Source of the DNA: Gemmatimonadales bacterium UBA7835
GTDB taxonomy: Bacteria > Gemmatimonadota > Gemmatimonadetes > Longimicrobiales > Gaopeijiaceae
Length of the DNA stretch: 64,000 nt
NCBI GenBank assembly: GCA_002500925.1
Contig: DLTN01000116.1
Coordinates: forward strand, 42,215 to 106,214
Direction: 5' to 3'
Part shown: positions 44,797 through 53,710 of the stretch, piece after piece
How the letters are laid out: each line of letters starts with the position of its first letter
Position numbering within the stretch: the first letter of the stretch is position 1
Notes under the pieces: model-generated
Told to the model about the DNA's origin: nothing
The model's database searches: none
What the model saw: the letters and a program-made list of their open reading frames with translations, nothing else
Program-made: the position numbers and the translations under genes

Positions 44797-45084
44797 GCGA
44801 GACCTCCCCACCTAGTCGCGTCGCTAGAGCACGAACAAGGTCAAGGGAAGTCCTAGAGGCACGTCCACCCCGGACGCCGCGAACCCCTTAGCGTGAGAAC
44901 TGTCCCTCAGCAATCGCTGTTCGGGAGAGCTCACCCTCTCCATAAAACTTGTTCCCTAACAACTGGACCCTCTACGGAGGACACCATAGGAACAAGCGAC
45001 TTCAACGAGATGCGGGTCGAAACCCGGACCTTCGCAACAAGCTGCACCGCCGGATGAGACTCAATGCGAGTCTCTACTTCTTTT
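44797..45084 (+). ncRNA. putative structured non-coding RNA
   Basis: This 459-base gap between two minus-strand genes has no credible protein but several stem-loops. CAGC/GCTG pairs at 44908-44919. GGAGAG pairs with CTCTCC at 44924-44941. CTTGTTCC (44948-44955) pairs with GGAACAAG (44989-44996) around an inner hairpin CCTC-TACG-GAGG. CGGGT-CGAA-ACCCG lies at 45013-45026. The series ends in a plus-strand terminator. The 5' end is a guess: TATAGT at 44785-44790 could be a -10, but no -35 is evident. No match to tmRNA, RNase P, SRP or 6S signatures was seen. Confidence 0.4.
45056..45084 (+). terminator. intrinsic terminator on the plus strand
   Basis: GAGACTC (45056-45062) and GAGTCTC (45068-45074) form a perfect 7-bp stem with loop AATGC, followed by TACTTCTTTT. 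The T-rich side is only on the plus strand, so it ends a plus-strand transcript although both flanking genes are on the minus strand. The remaining bases to 45223 hold AT-rich sequence and no gene. Confidence 0.6.
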
Positions 45085-45223
45085 ACGATACACGTTAAAG
45101 CTTGAGGTAATAATAACGTTCTTGGTTCACCTCACCAAATAACGAAACCTCCTCCTCTGATTTATAAGACCGACATCCTCGGAATTAAAAGATGCGGGAA
45201 GGATCCATAAACCCTTGAAACTG

Positions 45224-46348
45224 TCACCACCCAGAAATCACCTCGTCTACTACCGTTCGAACCTCGTCTTCGTCGACTTCTCTGGCCCACCCCCCTTGAT
45301 CAAGGACCTGACCGATCCTACGAAGAAGTACATAACGCGTGCGGCCACCCCTAGCCTTCTTATCAGCGCTTAGAAAATCAAGTACAGTCGAAGTCTCAAC
45401 CTCAAGCGCCGTTCTATCGACAAGTTCGGCGAGCACGTCTATCAGCCTCTCCGAAGTACTTGCTTCGGTGAGGCCAAGTCGCTCGCCCAGACGCGCTTCC
45501 GCAACCATACCGAAGGCTACCGCCCTGCCATGGCCCAGTCGATAATCTGTTGCTGCTTCTAACGCATGCCCTACGGTGTGTCCAAAGTTCAGGACCTGCC
45601 TCAAACCTCGCTCGAACTCGTCGCGCGCCACCACTTGTGACTTGAGTCGCACAGATGCTGTTACACACCTAGCACTCTCCTTCGGATCAGCCAGGATCAG
45701 TTCTTTTGTCGTATTCGCTAGCCCTAGGAAGTGTTCTTCGTCCAATATCGCTCCGTGCTTTACAGCCTCTACAATCCCTTCGGCCAAGAACCGGGGATCC
45801 AGGGTACCAAGCGCCTCTGTATCCGCGACAACAGCACTCGGGGCATGGAAGGCACCTACCATATTCTTCCCGTTGCGAACATCCACACCGGTCTTACCCC
45901 CGACCGAGGCATCAACCATTGAGAGCGTTGTCGTGGGCACTTGGATGACCGGAACGCCCCTTAGAAACGTAGCGGCAACGAATCCAGCTAAATCTGTTGT
46001 GACACCTCCTCCCACAGCCACCACCGCACAGTCACGTCCCAAACCAGCTTCAAGCATCTCGTCAGTGAGGATGGACCAAAACTTCCTGGTCTTGGATGCT
46101 TCTCCCTCTGGGAATGTCAGAAAAGTTACATCATGACCTGCGTCCCTAAGCGCCTTGCCTACAGTTTGACCATGGATCGGGCCGACCCGGTCATCCGAGA
46201 TAACTGCAAGCCGCTGAGCAGGTGCATAAGTCCCTACCACCACTGGCACGAAAGCTAGAAGAGAAGGGCCGACGAACACCGGATACCCACCTGAGGCCGC
46301 CGAGACCTCTACAGTGGCATACGCTGCCTCATGCACGTTCTTTATCAC
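45224..46348 (-). CDS. aroB: 3-dehydroquinate synthase
   Basis: Second step of the shikimate pathway; 374 aa from a GTG overlapping the upstream stop as GTGA. NAD and zinc-site motifs are VAVGGGVTTDLAGFVAATF, VPTTTLSMVDASVGGKTGVD, AEGIVEAVKHG (Glu and His ligand region) and the metal histidine in LNFGHTVGHALEA. Usual length. Coupled behind a lipoprotein metalloprotease gene. Confidence 0.95.
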   Translation of the reverse strand: MIKNVHEAAYATVEVSAASGGYPVFVGPSLLAFVPVVVGTYAPAQRLAVISDDRVGPIHGQTVGKALRDAGHDVTFLTFPEGEASKTRKFWSILTDEMLEAGLGRDCAVVAVGGGVTTDLAGFVAATFLRGVPVIQVPTTTLSMVDASVGGKTGVDVRNGKNMVGAFHAPSAVVADTEALGTLDPRFLAEGIVEAVKHGAILDEEHFLGLANTTKELILADPKESARCVTASVRLKSQVVARDEFERGLRQVLNFGHTVGHALEAATDYRLGHGRAVAFGMVAEARLGERLGLTEASTSERLIDVLAELVDRTALEVETSTVLDFLSADKKARGGRTRYVLLRRIGQVLDQGGWAREVDEDEVRTVVDEVISGW

Positions 46349-47586
46349 GATTCGGAGGGGGCCAGCTCAACCATCGCGTCTACCGAGCCCCCGATCTGCA
46401 GCAAGGTCGCCGAGCGACCTTCCACAACTATTCTCTCTACTAAAACCTTACCACCCAGATTATCTGCATGTGACCCTATTCGCTTCGTGAATTGATAATG
46501 TCCGTCTTCATCAGACCATAAGACCACCCAAACTAGATGCTGGTCACCATCGCTGGATTCGACCAGCACGTATTGGTCACCATCCCACATCGCCGCTATA
46601 TCGCCTGCCGCTCCCTCACCGGCTACGCCTCCCGAAATCTCCAACACTTCCTCCAAGAAGATCTGTAGCTCGAACGCTCCCAGCCCATCTCGTAAAACGA
46701 CCTTTCCCTTGTCGACAAAGATTGCCAGATCAGTCGACCGATTGGCATTAGCATAAACCACTTGCTCGGTCGAGTTGGGCATCAATGGCCCCAACGGATT
46801 ATGTCGCTCTCCATCAGCCCATAGTCGCTGAACAAAGACGGCGCCCTCGATATACGGGAAGAGAAGGGACTCTCGAATTATACGAGGGGCATCTGCCAAG
46901 GCTGGAAATTGCTGACTGACTCCTGTTAGAGCGGGACGGACTTGAGACTCAAAATCAGGGATCTGGGACAGATCAATCGGAGACCCAACTGCCTGCTCGG
47001 TTAGGTATTCGAACATCACCAGTGTAGCATGTCCTTCGATCGCCGCCTGCGCCGCTGTCACCGCATCGTTACCACGAGCTGGATCGACTAACTCATCTAA
47101 TCGGACATTTTGGTCCTGAACAGCGTGAACTAGTTCATGGAGCAGCAACGCTTCTATAGCCGCTTCTGGTTGATCATCCAGAACAAAAAGTGCCGTCGAG
47201 TCAGGGTCATAGAAACCAGCCACTTGCTCCGTATACAAGCTTAGCAGGAGATCCCTGAGGCCTAGATCCGGTTCTACGAGACCGAGTAGCGCATACGTAT
47301 CCCTTCGGGCCCGTGCTTCATCCTCTGGTAAATCCTCATCGAGCTTCAAGCGCAAATAACGCACTAGTTGCTCTCGACTTCGCGCCTCGATCCGCACCGG
47401 ATGCGACAGATCCATGCCAGATCGCTCAGCAAGCCTTGGCAGTAACTCTTCTCCGATCACCGCCAGCTCAGGATTCGACGACACGACCATCGATGACTGT
47501 GACGTCTGGCCACCGCAGCCAGACACAGCCAGTGCCAGCATCATGACAGAAATCTTGGGTGATCTAGTTTGTCTCATTCGGGACAT
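46345..47586 (-). CDS. HExxH zinc metalloprotease-like lipoprotein
   Basis: 413 aa. The signal peptide with lipobox AVSGC gives Cys24. The zincin motif LLLHELVHAVQDQ supplies His150, Glu151 and His154; a third ligand may be Glu184 in AAIEGHATLVMFEYL, as in gluzincins. The C-terminal half (GGVAGEGAAGDIAAMWDGDQ, VWVVLWSDEDG) is beta-rich without a known name. I do not know the substrate. It couples to aroB by GTGA. No Shine-Dalgarno precedes the ATG, and a -10-like TATACA lies seven bases before it, so the mRNA may be leaderless. Confidence 0.75.
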   Translation of the reverse strand: MSRMRQTRSPKISVMMLALAVSGCGGQTSQSSMVVSSNPELAVIGEELLPRLAERSGMDLSHPVRIEARSREQLVRYLRLKLDEDLPEDEARARRDTYALLGLVEPDLGLRDLLLSLYTEQVAGFYDPDSTALFVLDDQPEAAIEALLLHELVHAVQDQNVRLDELVDPARGNDAVTAAQAAIEGHATLVMFEYLTEQAVGSPIDLSQIPDFESQVRPALTGVSQQFPALADAPRIIRESLLFPYIEGAVFVQRLWADGERHNPLGPLMPNSTEQVVYANANRSTDLAIFVDKGKVVLRDGLGAFELQIFLEEVLEISGGVAGEGAAGDIAAMWDGDQYVLVESSDGDQHLVWVVLWSDEDGHYQFTKRIGSHADNLGGKVLVERIVVEGRSATLLQIGGSVDAMVELAPSES

Positions 47587-47593
47587 GACAGGA

Positions 47594-47599
47594 TGTATA
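47594..47599 (-). promoter_or_regulatory. possible -10 element of a leaderless transcript
   Basis: On the minus strand TATACA sits seven bases before the ATG of the HExxH lipoprotein gene, so transcription could start at or next to the start codon. No convincing -35 was found. Confidence 0.25.
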
Positions 47600-47776
47600 G
47601 ATGAATCGCGGCACTTGTGTCTCGGCTTGATTAACAGTTAACCCCTTTGGGATCCCTGAAGAAGATGCTTGAGTCAGTGGTGGCAAAATCGGTAGCTTCG
47701 ACACTGAGAATACGGTTGGCACCCGACTTGCAACCAGCCAGTGTAGACTTTCTATGATGGTTATAAGGCAACCGAT

Positions 47777-49978
47777 ATGATGGCACGAGCGACGGCAAGA
47801 GACACGAGAACAGGTAGTCAGGGCCTCCGTAGTCGATTCGCTAGATTCTGGCATCCAAGAGAATACCTCCTTGCGATAGGATTCCTGGGGGCACTCGGCG
47901 TTGGTGGATTCTGGGGTACCTGGCAAAACCTATGCGCGGGGGACGCGTGTCCTTCGATTGCGCGTATTTCAACGTTTGAGCATGAACAAAAAAGCAAAAT
48001 CTTAGCAGCCGACGGTGAACAGATCGCGGAATTCGGCTTTGAGACTCGTACCCCAATCCGAATCACGGATTTACCAGCTCATGTCCACCAGTCGGTTGTC
48101 GCGATGGAGGACAAACGGTTCTATCAACACGGTGGGTTTGACCCAATCGGTTTCACACGAGCAGCGATCGGTGTAATCACCCTCAACTATGCGGGCGGCG
48201 GAAGCACGATCACCCAGCAGCTCGCTCGCAATCTCTTTGCTGAGATAGGATTTGAGCAGCGCTATACCCGGAAAATCAAAGAGCTCCAGGTCGCTCTTGA
48301 CCTAGAAAGATCCTACACAAAAGAACAGATCCTCGAGGCGTATTTGAACGAGATCTACATGGGTGGTGTCTACGGGTTCCAGGCTGCATCACTTCGGTAC
48401 TTCGGAAAAGGAGTGGCAGACGTAAATGTGGCCGAAGCCGCTCTCCTTACTGCTATTCTCAACCGCCCAACGTGGTATAACCCCTTCACAAACCCAGAGC
48501 GCGCACTAGCGCGCAGAAACACCGTTCTAGACCTCATGGAGCAGCAACGCTACCTAACCCAATCCGAGACCGAGCTTTGGAAATCCTTTCCCCTCCCAGA
48601 AGTCGAGCCAGATCGAGCCTCTACTCAGTTCGCTCCATACTTCGAGGAGTGGGTTCGGCAAATCTTAGCTGATCGCTTCGGTGAGGAGATCTATCGTGGA
48701 GGATTCCGAGTATACACAACCCTTGATATCCAGATGCAGGAAGCGGCGCGAGCTGCTATGGAAGCTGGTTGGGCAGAGATAGAGGCAGACTCGGCCAATT
48801 TCCTTCACCAACGTTACGAGCCGGCAGACACGTCCTACGGCAGTTCAACCCCCTATCTGCAGGGCGCATTCATCTCATTAGATCCGGAAACCGGTCACGT
48901 GAAGGCCCTGATAGGAGGTCGGGATTTCCAACACTCAAAATTCGATCGGGCAAGGCAAGCGCGGCGTCAGGCCGGATCTTCGTTCAAACCATTCGTTTAC
49001 ACTGCGGCGCTTAACACCGGAATACCTGCCTCCTATATCGTGGAGGATATTCCCGTCGTATATCCGCAACTTGATGGGTCGGATTGGCGTCCCTCAAACT
49101 TCGTTGACGAATTCAAGGGGCCAATGACCCTCCGCGAGGGCCTCTATACATCGACCAACATGATCGCGATCCGACTGGGCTGGGAGGAGGTCGGTATAGA
49201 AACCGTTGCCCAGACTGCCCGTCGGATGGGGATCATGACGGAGATTGAAAGGTTTCCTTCAACGACAATAGGTGCTTCTGAGGTAATCCCTCTGCAAATA
49301 GCTGAGGCATACTCATCTTTTCCTAACATGGGAACCAAAGTCCGACCGTTCCCAATCCTTAGGGTTGAAGACGACAATGGAACCGTCATATGGGAACCCC
49401 AGCCCGAAAAGACGACCGTTCTTGAGCCGTTACCTACCCGTATCGTTGTGGATATGCTGGAAGATGTCGTGCGACGTGGAACAGCCTACACGGCCGTGCG
49501 CGTCCGTGGTGGACTCCCCCATAACATCCCAGCCGCAGGAAAAACCGGAACCACCAACGACGGGACAGATGTTTGGTTCACAGGGTTCACTGGAAACCTG
49601 CTCGCCACAGTCTGGTTCGGAATGGATACGCCACAGCCAATCTTCCGCTTAGGTCCTGGTCGCCGTCAGGCAACAGGAGGAGGACTGGCTGCCCCAGTTT
49701 GGGGTTCCTTCATGAGCCAGGTATACCGGGGTACATCAATCGATGACGATACCGGCAGAACGGGGTCACGCCCGCTCCTAGCTCGCCCACAGCTCTGGGA
49801 GATACCTGACGGCCTCAATGCGGTTGTGGTCGATCGCAAAACTGGACTATTGGCGTCACGCTGGTGTCCCGAAGAAGATCAATACACCGAGTATTACATC
49901 CCGGGCACGGAACCAACTGATTTATGTGATCGTTCGAGTCGACGTTTCCGTTCCTCTAGGATTCGGGGCTCCCAATAA
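47777..49978 (+). CDS. class A penicillin-binding protein (PBP1A-like)
   Basis: 733-aa bifunctional peptidoglycan synthase. There is a short basic cytoplasmic tail and one membrane helix near 29-48. The GT51 glycosyltransferase domain (about 75-245) has catalytic AMEDKRFYQHGG (Glu111) and GGSTITQQLARNLF. The transpeptidase domain has SxxK in RQAGSSFKPFVYTAAL (near residue 400), SxN in TSTNMIAIRLG and KTG in AAGKTGTTNDGTDVWFTGF. The C-terminus ends in a basic Arg/Ser tail with CPEED and TDLCD cysteines. AAGG lies eight bases before the ATG. Divergent from the HExxH lipoprotein. Confidence 0.95.
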   Translation: MMARATARDTRTGSQGLRSRFARFWHPREYLLAIGFLGALGVGGFWGTWQNLCAGDACPSIARISTFEHEQKSKILAADGEQIAEFGFETRTPIRITDLPAHVHQSVVAMEDKRFYQHGGFDPIGFTRAAIGVITLNYAGGGSTITQQLARNLFAEIGFEQRYTRKIKELQVALDLERSYTKEQILEAYLNEIYMGGVYGFQAASLRYFGKGVADVNVAEAALLTAILNRPTWYNPFTNPERALARRNTVLDLMEQQRYLTQSETELWKSFPLPEVEPDRASTQFAPYFEEWVRQILADRFGEEIYRGGFRVYTTLDIQMQEAARAAMEAGWAEIEADSANFLHQRYEPADTSYGSSTPYLQGAFISLDPETGHVKALIGGRDFQHSKFDRARQARRQAGSSFKPFVYTAALNTGIPASYIVEDIPVVYPQLDGSDWRPSNFVDEFKGPMTLREGLYTSTNMIAIRLGWEEVGIETVAQTARRMGIMTEIERFPSTTIGASEVIPLQIAEAYSSFPNMGTKVRPFPILRVEDDNGTVIWEPQPEKTTVLEPLPTRIVVDMLEDVVRRGTAYTAVRVRGGLPHNIPAAGKTGTTNDGTDVWFTGFTGNLLATVWFGMDTPQPIFRLGPGRRQATGGGLAAPVWGSFMSQVYRGTSIDDDTGRTGSRPLLARPQLWEIPDGLNAVVVDRKTGLLASRWCPEEDQYTEYYIPGTEPTDLCDRSSRRFRSSRIRGSQ

Positions 49979-50189
49979 CACCTTACGGCCTCCATTATCC
50001 TCCTTCTTGATTGAGATCTATCAGCCATACTAGGATCGCGACTAAGCAGATCATCGCTGACATCAGTCGAGTGCCATTGGCCACCGCGTTACTTCGACAG
50101 CCTCCCGGTATAGAACTCTCCCTGTTGTGTATATTAAATCTGATCGGTCACGGTCCGCATTGGAGCGACGATTGGGCAACAATGAAGTA

Positions 50190-50720
50190 ATGACCGGCGA
50201 GGTTCTGATCCCTGCATCAGTCTTCAAATCATTGGGTTCCGAACTCGCTGTAGAACTAAACACGACAGAGGGAGCTCGGATGCTAAACCGAGCAGGATAC
50301 CAGTCCGGACTCACAGCAGCTTCTTTGATGAACCAAGAGTCCGGGGGCGATTCCTCATTTATGAGTCAGGATAGCTTCTGGGCTTCCATCTCAGCTTTTT
50401 TCTCAAGACGTGGCTGGGGAAAACTTTCTCACAGCACCCCTCATCGTGCGATAGGAATGCTACGCGCCACCGACTGGGCGGAAGCAGAGCCGCAATCCGA
50501 TACTAACGTTCGAGTCACGAACTGCAGTTTCAGCGAAGGTTACCTTTCTGGAATTCTCTCAAAGCTCTCGGGGCGCTCGGTGGCCGTGCTCGAGGTTTCT
50601 TGCCAAACTCGAGGGGACGACGCGTGCGAATTCGCTTTTGGTTCCGAATCAGCGATCCAGAAACTGGATAAAGCAATTTTAAACGGGACTGAGATATCGA
50701 ATGCACTCAAAGAACTCTGA
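50190..50720 (+). CDS. V4R-domain (4-vinyl reductase-like) protein
   Basis: About 176 aa from ATG 50190; a GTG at 50127 would add 21 residues and cannot be excluded. The C-terminal half matches the V4R small-molecule-binding domain: SEGYLSGILSKLSGRSVAVL, then the cysteine pattern CQTRGDDACEFAFGS. V4R domains occur in BchJ, in XylR/DmpR-type sensor regions and in TRAPP-like folds, and bind hydrocarbons or other small ligands. There is no DNA-binding domain here, so it could be a stand-alone sensor. Its end overlaps the ruvX start by 20 bases, which couples it to a housekeeping gene. Confidence 0.7.
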   Translation: MTGEVLIPASVFKSLGSELAVELNTTEGARMLNRAGYQSGLTAASLMNQESGGDSSFMSQDSFWASISAFFSRRGWGKLSHSTPHRAIGMLRATDWAEAEPQSDTNVRVTNCSFSEGYLSGILSKLSGRSVAVLEVSCQTRGDDACEFAFGSESAIQKLDKAILNGTEISNALKEL

Positions 50721-51165
50721 CTATAGCCCGCAAAGGTGTCGGGCACTCGGCATTGACTTCGGCACTAAGCGAATAGGTATGGCAGTAAGTGATTCCACTA
50801 ACACTCTGGCTACGCCCCTCAAAACTCTCATCCGGCGAGAAGGGAAAAGACCACCGTATGCACGTATGTCGGAGACCGCCACAGACTATGATGTGTGTCA
50901 ACTAGTGGTCGGATTACCGCTGAGCCTTGATGGCAAAGAAAATGAATGGTGCGCTGAGGTGCGCTTGATGGGAGACAAACTCGGCAAGAAAATCGGAGCA
51001 GACGTCGCATATGTCGACGAACGGATGACATCGGTACGGGCAGAGCGAGCCGTGCACGCTGCAGGCTTGCCTCGCTCCAAGCGACGTGAAAAAGGGCGCG
51101 TCGATGCGGCGGCGGCGCAGCTTATTCTTCAGGCTTGGCTTAACAACCCCAGTATCGCACGATGA
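50701..51165 (+). CDS. ruvX: RuvX/YqgF-family nuclease (pre-16S rRNA processing)
   Basis: 154 aa. RNase H-like fold with catalytic acid in LGIDFGTKRIGMAVSD, VVGLPLSLDGKENEW, the YVDERMTSVRAERAV block and the C-terminal GRVDAAAAQLILQAWL. The family was described as a putative Holliday-junction resolvase and shown in E. coli to act in 16S rRNA 5' maturation. ATGA overlap with mltG, an arrangement common in many bacteria. Confidence 0.94.
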   Translation: MHSKNSDYSPQRCRALGIDFGTKRIGMAVSDSTNTLATPLKTLIRREGKRPPYARMSETATDYDVCQLVVGLPLSLDGKENEWCAEVRLMGDKLGKKIGADVAYVDERMTSVRAERAVHAAGLPRSKRREKGRVDAAAAQLILQAWLNNPSIAR

Positions 51166-52166
51166 CGCTTCATCGACCGAACTGGATGAACAAGTGGGTA
51201 CTAGTAACGCTTCTGGTTTTGCTGTTAAGCGTTATGACCATCTCTGGAAGAGGCGATGGTAAGCAAGTCATCGTCGAGATTCCCCCAGGTGCTTCATCTG
51301 GGGAAGTCGCCTATCTCCTAGAGGAAAACGAAATCATAGCTAGCGCTGTCCTCTTTCGAGCTTACGTAAGAATTAGAGGAGAGGACCGAAGCCTTAAGGC
51401 TGGCATCTACAGCATGCAAACCTCTAGTTCGATTCAAGAAGCATTTCGGAAAATTTCCCGCGGGGTAGTAGAGACTACCGCTATCACCATACCGGAAGGG
51501 CTCACCGTCTGGCAGATCGCTCCTATACTGTCAGAGATTACTCAGGATACCGAAGACGAAATTACAATTGCCCTGCAGGATCCGATGCTTCCGGAACGCT
51601 TCAGCCTAGAGGGGCCTACAATCGAAGGATACCTATTCCCGGACACATACAGGTTCGCGAATGGTATTAGCCTAGAGACAGTCATCACCACTATGATCGA
51701 CCAATATAGATCGCTGTGGACGGATGCTAGGAGGACAGCACTCAGAGTATCCGGAATGTCAGAGCATGAAATAGTGACGCTAGCTTCGATCATTCAGACG
51801 GAAGCTCGGCAGCTATCGGAAATGGCTCGGATCTCAGGCGTGTATCACAACCGAATCCGCAACCGCTGGCTCCTTCAAGCCGACCCCACCGTGATCTATG
51901 CACTGGGCGGTTACAGAGAGCGCCTCCTCTACGCGGCTATAGACTCCGTGGCTGACAACCCCTACAACACCTATACCCAACCCGGGTTACCACCCGGACC
52001 GATCGCTTCCCCTGGAGCAATGGCGATCGACGCAGCGCTAACACCAGAGGAGCATGACTATTGGTACTTCGTAGCTCGACCGGACGGGTCCCACGTATTC
52101 ACGCGCACGCTCGCAGATCACAACAGAGCTAAAGAAGAACAAAGACTGGCCAGAAATGGGCTATGA
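51162..52166 (+). CDS. mltG: endolytic transglycosylase MltG
   Basis: 334 aa. A single N-terminal membrane anchor (about 11-29) is followed by a LysM-like region and the YceG domain. The active region is LASIIQTEARQ, followed by ISGVYHNRIRNRWLLQADPT and YNTYTQPGLPPGPIASPG. It cuts nascent glycan strands near active synthases, which fits its position 1.2 kb after a PBP1A gene. The family's usual EKE is QTE here; the conserved second glutamate remains. Confidence 0.94.
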   Translation: MTLHRPNWMNKWVLVTLLVLLLSVMTISGRGDGKQVIVEIPPGASSGEVAYLLEENEIIASAVLFRAYVRIRGEDRSLKAGIYSMQTSSSIQEAFRKISRGVVETTAITIPEGLTVWQIAPILSEITQDTEDEITIALQDPMLPERFSLEGPTIEGYLFPDTYRFANGISLETVITTMIDQYRSLWTDARRTALRVSGMSEHEIVTLASIIQTEARQLSEMARISGVYHNRIRNRWLLQADPTVIYALGGYRERLLYAAIDSVADNPYNTYTQPGLPPGPIASPGAMAIDAALTPEEHDYWYFVARPDGSHVFTRTLADHNRAKEEQRLARNGL

Positions 52167-52217
52167 ATTGCCATCCTGACGGGCCCTTGCTCACCCTCAA
52201 ACCCTGCGGATTATCCT

Positions 52218-52883
52218 GTGTTGTCTCAAGAACGACTTCGTCTGATGTTAATAACTGGCTCGAGCCCAAGCGCGCCTAGGTCTATCCTCAGCATCGTGCA
52301 ATCGGCACTGGAAGCCGGCGCACCCGCTATCCAACTGCGAGCTAAAAAAGCAAGAGCGCGTGACATGGCAGAGTTGGGTCGAAGACTTCGAGAACTCACA
52401 AAAGCGGCAGACGCGCTTCTCCTCGTTAATGACCGCTACGATGTCGCACGCGCAGTAGCAGCGGACGGAGTCCACCTAGGCCCTGAAGACGTACCGGTAT
52501 CCGCGCTTAGACGCATAGCACCAAAAGGATTTCTGATTGGAGCTTCCGCCGACCAGCCTTCCGCGGCACAACGCCTGGTCTCAGAAGGAGCTGACTACAT
52601 CGGATGTGGCGCTATTTATCCGACATTGAACAAGTTAGACGCGGGCCCAACGATCGGCCTAGCAGGCCTCCAGGCAGTTGTTGACGCAGTTGAGGTTCCA
52701 GTCCTGGGCATCGGAGGTATAGACGCTGATGGAGCCCGGAAGATAGCAACCCGTACCTCTGCCGCTGGCATCGCGGCAATCGGAAGCATCATGGATGCTG
52801 ATGATCCAAGATCCGAAGTCTCTGCACTCCTGAGCCCTTTCAGGACCTATGATTATAAAGGGGCAGCGAATCGTCCGACCTAG
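52218..52883 (+). CDS. thiE: thiamine-phosphate synthase
   Basis: 221 aa from GTG 52218. TIM-barrel enzyme joining HMP-PP and thiazole phosphate. Motifs are AIQLRAKKARARDM, LLVNDRYDVARAVAADGVHL, GPEDVPVSALRRI, YIGCGAIYPTLNK and PVLGIGGIDADGAR. The usual threonine-rich FPT(x)TK turn is YPTLNK. Shorter TenI-like regulators look similar, but the NDR and GxHLG motifs favour ThiE. It ends four bases into the convergent PHP gene. Confidence 0.88.
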   Translation: MLSQERLRLMLITGSSPSAPRSILSIVQSALEAGAPAIQLRAKKARARDMAELGRRLRELTKAADALLLVNDRYDVARAVAADGVHLGPEDVPVSALRRIAPKGFLIGASADQPSAAQRLVSEGADYIGCGAIYPTLNKLDAGPTIGLAGLQAVVDAVEVPVLGIGGIDADGARKIATRTSAAGIAAIGSIMDADDPRSEVSALLSPFRTYDYKGAANRPT

Positions 52884-53698
52884 AGCCCACCTGCATGCAA
52901 GAGATCCTCGATCTCGTGCGCGTCTACGTAGAAATCACCTAGTGCTCTTCCATGTTGTGGATTGTGCCAGTCCGAACCACCACTCATCAGTAGTCCGTTC
53001 GCCTTACAGATAGACTCCAATCGAAGTACGTCCGTTTTCTTGGACCGAGGGCGATACACCTCGAGACCCCTAAGTCCGGCCTCGAGCAAGAGAGGAAGAA
53101 GCGAATCGACCAGCTCCTCAGGCGGGTGCGCCCAAAGTGGAATACCACCCGCCTCACGCACCAAGTTTATCGCCGCTGTAGGTTCCAAAAGATTTGTGGG
53201 CACAAACGCCCTACTCTCGTTTCCAATAAGTCGTTCAAACGCGTCCCAGACTGACTTAGCATACCCAGCTTTGACAAGAGCCTTAGCGAGGTGCGGTCGT
53301 CCAATTACAACCCCTTCTGGTCCAGCTTCATCCATAACCGCACCATACGAGATCTTAATCTCCATGCGGTCCAGCCTCTCGATCATCTCACGCATTCGTT
53401 CCGCTCGCCGGGACCCAGCGATACGACCGTGCTCTATAAGAACGGGCGAACGTGGATCGACGAAGTAACCCAACACATGGATGTCAGCGGTCCCGTAGGT
53501 CGACGAGACTTCAATGCCAGAGATCACCTGTATACTAAAATTGCTAGCTCTTTCCTGGGCCGTTGCTACGCCGGCTACAGTGTCGTGATCCGTGATCGCT
53601 ATGACGTCCAGACCGGCCACAACCGCCTCATTCACTACCTCGCCCGGAGACCAGGCCCCGTCTGACGCCGTGGTGTGGATGTGGAGATCAAGCCTCAA
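52880..53698 (-). CDS. PHP-domain phosphoesterase (YciV/RnaAM-like)
   Basis: 272 aa. PHP metal motifs are DLHIHTTASDGAWSP, AITDHDTVAG, SGIEVSSTYG, GRPHLAKALV, WAHPPEELV and SGGSDWHNPQ. This short stand-alone form fits the 3',5'-nucleoside-bisphosphate phosphatase / 5'-exoribonuclease group (YciV). It starts 12 bases after atpC and is probably the last gene of the ATP synthase transcript. Confidence 0.9.
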   Translation of the reverse strand: MRLDLHIHTTASDGAWSPGEVVNEAVVAGLDVIAITDHDTVAGVATAQERASNFSIQVISGIEVSSTYGTADIHVLGYFVDPRSPVLIEHGRIAGSRRAERMREMIERLDRMEIKISYGAVMDEAGPEGVVIGRPHLAKALVKAGYAKSVWDAFERLIGNESRAFVPTNLLEPTAAINLVREAGGIPLWAHPPEELVDSLLPLLLEAGLRGLEVYRPRSKKTDVLRLESICKANGLLMSGGSDWHNPQHGRALGDFYVDAHEIEDLLHAGGL

Positions 53699-53710
53699 AT
53701 CAACAAGATC

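Noticed and set aside
45005..45040. tRNA-like T arm (CGGGTCGAAACCCG)
   Set aside because: It is a 5-bp stem with a CGAA tetraloop rather than a seven-base T loop, and no acceptor, D or anticodon arms can be paired around it.
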